The notes under the pieces were generated by a model. It did no database searches. It saw only the letters and a list, made by a program, of their open reading frames with translations, and had not been told where the DNA came from. Both the position numbers and the translations under genes were made by a program. From positions 1 to 9,503 of the forward strand of contig JAUQQB010000078.1 in NCBI GenBank assembly GCA_030550075.1: a stretch of 9,503 bases of DNA, read 5' to 3'. Source of the DNA: Chloroflexota bacterium. GTDB taxonomy: Bacteria > Chloroflexota > Anaerolineae > Thermoflexales > Thermoflexaceae. Shown here one piece after another: positions 6,132 to 9,503 of the stretch (position 1 is its first letter; each line of letters opens with the position of its first letter).

Positions 6132-6296
6132 CGAGACCGCCTCAACGTAATGTGAAATGCTTGGGGCGCACCACCATTGCAGGGATAGCGTGCCCAAGGC
6201 CTGCCCCTACCAAACGAATTCCATAACGCACCATTGATTGTAGAGGCACCTCTTACATGGGAATTTCCAACCCGCCAGGTCGCCATCGGCTGGAAG

Positions 6297-6302
6297 TATA
6301 AT
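6297..6302 (+). promoter_or_regulatory. Perfect -10 element of the ruvB promoter
   Basis: TATAAT matches the sigma-70 -10 consensus at all six positions and sits in otherwise GC-rich DNA. No good -35 hexamer is found 16-19 bases upstream. Transcription would begin near 6309, leaving a leader of about 24 bases before the TTG start at 6333. Confidence 0.6.
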
Positions 6303-6320
6303 CGATATAGATCGCTGAAT

Positions 6321-6325
6321 GGGAG
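6321..6325 (+). promoter_or_regulatory. Ribosome binding site deciding the ruvB start
   Basis: GGGAG lies seven bases before the TTG at 6333, downstream of the TATAAT. It is the only well-placed site before the conserved RuvB sequence begins. Confidence 0.65.
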
Positions 6326-6332
6326 TAGCCGG

Positions 6333-7429
<1,097 letters not shown>

Positions 7430-7430
<1 letters not shown>

Positions 7431-7876
7431 TGGGACGGGTGATGGCGCTGGATCTGGGCGAGAAGCGCATCGGCGTGGCCATCAGCGATCCAACCCGCAC
7501 CATCGCCCGTCCTCTCACGATCCTTTCGCGAACTTCCCGCAAAGTCGTGATCGAAGCGCTCGCTCGTCTGATCACGGAATACGAGGTGGAACGGGTGGTG
7601 GTCGGTTTCCCACGTAGCCTTTCCGGCGAGGAAGGCCCTCAGGCCCGCTGGGTCCGTCGGGAAGCGGAGGCCCTGGCGCGAAGCCTGCCGGTTCCTGTCA
7701 TCCTCTGGGACGAACGTCTCTCGACGGTCACCGCGGAAGCTTACCGGGCGATGCGCGGTCAGCGCCGCCGGGAACCCATCGACGCGGAGGCCGCCGCCGT
7801 GATCCTCCAGGATTACCTGGAGGCCCAGCGGGTCCATTTCGGCGAAGGGGAGAAGTCCGGACAGCCAGGGAAGTAG
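7430..7876 (+). CDS. yqgF: YqgF/RuvX family RNase H-fold nuclease
   Basis: A 148-residue member of the YqgF (RuvX) family, close to the usual length. Family motifs are intact: ALDLGEKRIGVAISD (6-20) with catalytic D8, VVVGFPRSLSGEEG (56-69), WDERLST (93-99) with E95, and IDAEAAAVILQDYL (117-130) with D118, so the acidic active-site set is complete. Members process the 5' end of 16S pre-rRNA and have been described as putative Holliday junction resolvases. The ATG shares its A with the ruvB TGA, so translation is probably coupled and the gene uses the ruvB promoter. The usual GLP turn reads GFP here, a mild change. The last dozen residues are a polar tail. Confidence 0.95.
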
Positions 7877-7894
7877 AGGTGCCCGAAGAGTTGC

Positions 7895-7936
7895 CCTCGC
7901 AAAATCCATCGTGCGGCGCATGGCGAGTTTGCGGGG
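7895..7936 (+). terminator. Possible hairpin after yqgF
   Basis: CCTCGCAAA (7895-7903) can pair with TTTGCGGGG (7928-7936), nine base pairs with one G-T, around a 24-base loop. A competing pairing joins CTCGC (7896-7900) and GCGAG (7923-7927). It starts 19 bases after the yqgF stop and has no T run. Confidence 0.3.
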
Positions 7937-7957
7937 ATGCGCGTGAAGCCCTCTAAA
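7929..7957 (+). promoter_or_regulatory. Possible promoter for mltG
   Basis: TTGCGG (7929-7934) and TCTAAA (7952-7957) are separated by 17 bases, with 3/6 and 4/6 consensus matches, in a locally AT-rich stretch. It would give an mltG leader of about 190 bases containing the hairpin at 8056-8092. Confidence 0.22.
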
Positions 7958-8055
7958 ACACATCTTAATCTTCTATGGCGGTGACCTCCGTTGAGATCGC
8001 TTCCTCAGGATCCGAATCCTCCGTAGAATAAACGTGTTCGCCTTCTGAATTTTGA

Positions 8056-8092
8056 GTGCTGGGCTCAGCGCCTTCAGAGCCCAGCCCAGCAC
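8056..8092. repeat. Two-register inverted repeat in the mltG leader
   Basis: GCTGGGCTC (8058-8066) pairs perfectly with GAGCCCAGC (8077-8085). Alternatively, GTGCTGGG (8056-8063) pairs perfectly with CCCAGCAC (8085-8092). The two stems share the left strand and exclude each other. It may be a terminator-like element for upstream transcription, a regulatory leader, or part of a dispersed repeat ending at the motif at 8114-8130. Confidence 0.5.
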
Positions 8093-8113
8093 CCCAAACC
8101 CGGGAGAGAAGAG

Positions 8114-8130
8114 CAACGGCGTAACTCCTA
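8114..8130 (-). repeat. TAGGAGTTACGC motif, left copy
   Basis: Read on the minus strand this is TAGGAGTTACGCCGTTG, matching 16 of 17 bases of the plus-strand motif at 9418-9434. The two copies are inverted around mltG. The motif looks like the end of a transposable or miniature element, but no partner end or target duplication is visible next to it. Confidence 0.55.
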
Positions 8131-8155
8131 TCCCATGAAACCTGGAGAAGTATCC

Positions 8156-9307
8156 GTGGCCCGAAAACGCTCTCATCGCTCGATTGGGCGCTGGCTCGTC
8201 GCCCTCGGCGCCACCCTATTTTTCTGTGGCGCGATCGGCGCAGCGCTTCTCCCTCGCCTGAGCCGATCCCCTTCGCTGGAGGGCCCCGCCTTCTCTGGAT
8301 CCCCGGTGGATTGGGGGTTGGGCCTGTATCTCCTCCTTCGCCGGGGCGATCTGGCCCAGCCAGCGGGCACGGATCCCACACCCGTGACCTTCACGATCCA
8401 TCCGGGCCAGTCCGTGATGGAGGTCGCCCAGGCGCTGGAAGAAGCCGGCCTGATCCGGGATGCCTTTCTGTTCCGGGCCTACGTGCGTTATCACGGTCTG
8501 GATCGGGAAATCGAGGCCGGGGAATACACGCTGAACAAAACGATGACTATCCCCCAAATCGTGGAGGCCCTCCGGTCCGGCCGCCAAGCAGAATGGACGG
8601 TGCGCATCCGCGAGGGTCTGCGCCTGGAGGAGGTGGCGGAAGCCATCGCCGTCCAAACCCACCTCTCCACGCAAGCAATCCTGGAGGCTGCCCGGGATGG
8701 CCTCCGATGGCGCGCTGCCTTTCCCTTCCTGACCGATTTGCCCCCTAGCGCGACGCTGGAAGGATATCTTTTCCCGGACACCTACCGGCTGGCCCGGGAT
8801 GCGACGGCTGAGGATATGATCCAGCGTATGTTGGAGAACTTCGGCCGGAAGGTAACGCCGGAGAAGATCGCCGCCGCCCGGGCGCGGGGGCTTTCTCTTC
8901 ACCAGGTGATCATCCTCGCCTCGATTGTGGAGCGGGAGGCTGTCCTTCCCGAGGAACGCCCGCTGATCGCCAGCGTTTACCTGAACCGGCTGGCGGCCGG
9001 GATGAAGCTCGACGCCGATCCGACGGTTCAATACGCGTTGGGCTATCAGCCGGATCAGAAAACCTGGTGGAAGAGCCCCCTCACCCTGGAGGATTTACAG
9101 ATGGATTCCCCATATAACACCTATCGGTATTCCGGGCTGCCACCGGGGCCCATTGCCAGCCCTGGCCTGGCCTCCATCGAGGCGGTGCTGAATCCGGCGG
9201 AGACGGATTATTTTTACTTTATGGCCGACTGCATCAAGAAGGACGGCAGCCACTGGTTCGCTCGCACCCAGGAAGAGCACCTGAGGAACTTCAACCGTTG
9301 TCCGTAA
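8156..9307 (+). CDS. mltG: Endolytic murein transglycosylase MltG
   Basis: Membrane-anchored lytic transglycosylase that cuts nascent glycan strands and helps set glycan length, acting at the outer face of the inner membrane. The 383-residue product has a basic N-terminus, one membrane anchor (about 13-34), and a variable linker. A LysM-like N-terminal YceG region follows (about 77-145), with GQSVMEVAQALEEAGLI and EIEAGEYTL. The catalytic domain shows LEGYLFPDTY (201-210), ILASIVERE with the expected catalytic glutamate at 260, LDADPTVQYAL and SPYNTYRYSGLPPGPIASPG. The family is complete. The GTG at 8156 is chosen because GGAG (8144-8147) lies eight bases upstream. The in-frame ATG at 8135 lacks any such site and abuts the repeat at 8114-8130. 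It follows yqgF, a gene order seen in other bacteria, but across a 279-base gap, so it is probably transcribed separately. Confidence 0.95.
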   Translation: MARKRSHRSIGRWLVALGATLFFCGAIGAALLPRLSRSPSLEGPAFSGSPVDWGLGLYLLLRRGDLAQPAGTDPTPVTFTIHPGQSVMEVAQALEEAGLIRDAFLFRAYVRYHGLDREIEAGEYTLNKTMTIPQIVEALRSGRQAEWTVRIREGLRLEEVAEAIAVQTHLSTQAILEAARDGLRWRAAFPFLTDLPPSATLEGYLFPDTYRLARDATAEDMIQRMLENFGRKVTPEKIAAARARGLSLHQVIILASIVEREAVLPEERPLIASVYLNRLAAGMKLDADPTVQYALGYQPDQKTWWKSPLTLEDLQMDSPYNTYRYSGLPPGPIASPGLASIEAVLNPAETDYFYFMADCIKKDGSHWFARTQEEHLRNFNRCP

Positions 9308-9314
9308 GCAGAGG

Positions 9315-9341
9315 GCGGAGCTTCCTTAAAGGATAAGCCGC
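9315..9341 (+). terminator. Imperfect hairpin after mltG
   Basis: GCGG (9315-9318) pairs with CCGC (9338-9341), and an inner stretch of CTT-CCT pairs with AGG-AAG with small bulges. It begins eight bases after the stop. The stem is broken and no T run follows, so this is only a weak terminator candidate. Confidence 0.25.
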
Positions 9342-9417
9342 TGGAGATGGCCCATATCCTCGCAAAGCCCTTGGGGAAAAGGGGCGGGATCCGGCCTTCT
9401 CTGTTATCTGTTAGAGG

Positions 9418-9434
9418 TAGGAGTTACGCAGTTG
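9418..9434 (+). repeat. TAGGAGTTACGC motif, right copy
   Basis: TAGGAGTTACGCAGTTG matches the minus-strand motif at 8114-8130 in 16 of 17 positions. It lies 25 bases before the right-hand G-rich palindromic repeat, so it may mark one border of a composite repeat that continues past the window end. Confidence 0.55.
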
Positions 9435-9458
9435 AAAGCTCTAAAGGTGGAACGGAAT

Positions 9459-9503
9459 GGCCCCACCCCCCTTCTCCCCCCTCCCCACGGCCCAAAGGGC
9501 CGT
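9459..9503. repeat. Palindromic, G-quadruplex-capable end repeat (right copy, inverted)
   Basis: This is the inverted counterpart of 12-57: 44 of 46 aligned columns agree, with one substitution and one missing base. Minus-strand G runs of 4, 6, 6 and 4 (complement of 9461-9486) can form a quadruplex. The last 17 bases form a perfect seven-base-pair hairpin around AAA. The window stops exactly at the hairpin end, where the left copy would continue with its second G-rich arm. Confidence 0.85.

Noticed and set aside
6132..6197. 22-residue N-terminal extension of the DFWWHL protein
   Set aside because: It would need a TTG start without a Shine-Dalgarno site; the ATG at 6131 has at least a weak one and precedes a normal first membrane span.
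6234..6332. RuvB N-terminal extension from TTG at 6234
   Set aside because: It contains a perfect TATAAT and lacks a ribosome binding site. RuvB proteins do not normally carry such a segment.
7965..8381. Minus-strand open frame covering the mltG leader and its 5' end
   Set aside because: Most of it is antisense to mltG. The rest reads through the hairpin and repeat motif, and no ribosome binding site or recognisable domain is present.
9476..9503. End-to-start overlap suggesting a circular molecule
   Set aside because: Bases 9476-9503 resemble 1-28 only because the element is palindromic. The loops are AAA and TTT, and a further base differs, so it is not an identical overlap.

Overview
This is a GC-rich, gene-dense bacterial chromosomal segment carrying mostly housekeeping genes. 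The best guess for the source is a thermophilic member of the Chloroflexota (Anaerolineae or a relative). The basis is the proline/threonine-rich lipoprotein linker, the 'DFWWHL' polytopic membrane protein, a small protein of a type I associate with that phylum, and strong G/C preference at third codon positions. This taxonomic call is inference, not proof.

Layout: (1) bases 1-57 hold a large palindrome plus a G-quadruplex-capable G tract, and an inverted copy of the same repeat occupies 9459-9503, so both window ends lie in one repeat family. (2) 249-1957, plus strand: a divergent PlsY-type acyltransferase gene followed by a DegV/FakB-type fatty-acid-binding protein gene, separated by a 188-base gap rich in mutually exclusive inverted repeats. 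(3) 1978-2859, minus strand: an SH3-domain lipoprotein converging on degV, with a perfect hairpin filling the 20 bases between the stop codons. (4) 3085-3312, plus: a 75-residue conserved-looking protein whose 3' end overlaps by 65 bases the tail of the convergent AI-2E-family permease gene (3248-4438, minus). (5) 4551-6131, minus: a polytopic membrane protein of unknown function, GT-C-like. (6) 6333-7876, plus: ruvB and yqgF, overlapping by one base. (7) 8156-9307, plus: mltG. A 17-base motif related to transposable-element ends lies just before mltG and, inverted, about 110 bases after it.

Functional themes: membrane lipid supply (PlsY-like and FakB-like), envelope biogenesis (MltG, lipoprotein, GT-C-like protein, permease), and DNA/RNA processing (RuvB, YqgF). 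The ruvB-yqgF pair is a compact translationally coupled unit. I read three start codons as non-ATG (TTG for ruvB, GTG for mltG and for the permease) because Shine-Dalgarno sequences are correctly placed only there, and for ruvB a perfect TATAAT lies inside the longer open frame.

No tRNA, rRNA, CRISPR array, transposase, phage or defence gene is visible. I did not find a clear new multi-gene system. The most interesting items are the end repeats, the altered active-site motif of the PlsY-like protein, the alternative-pairing leader before degV, hairpins built on stop codons, and the conserved overlapping gene tail at 3248-3312.
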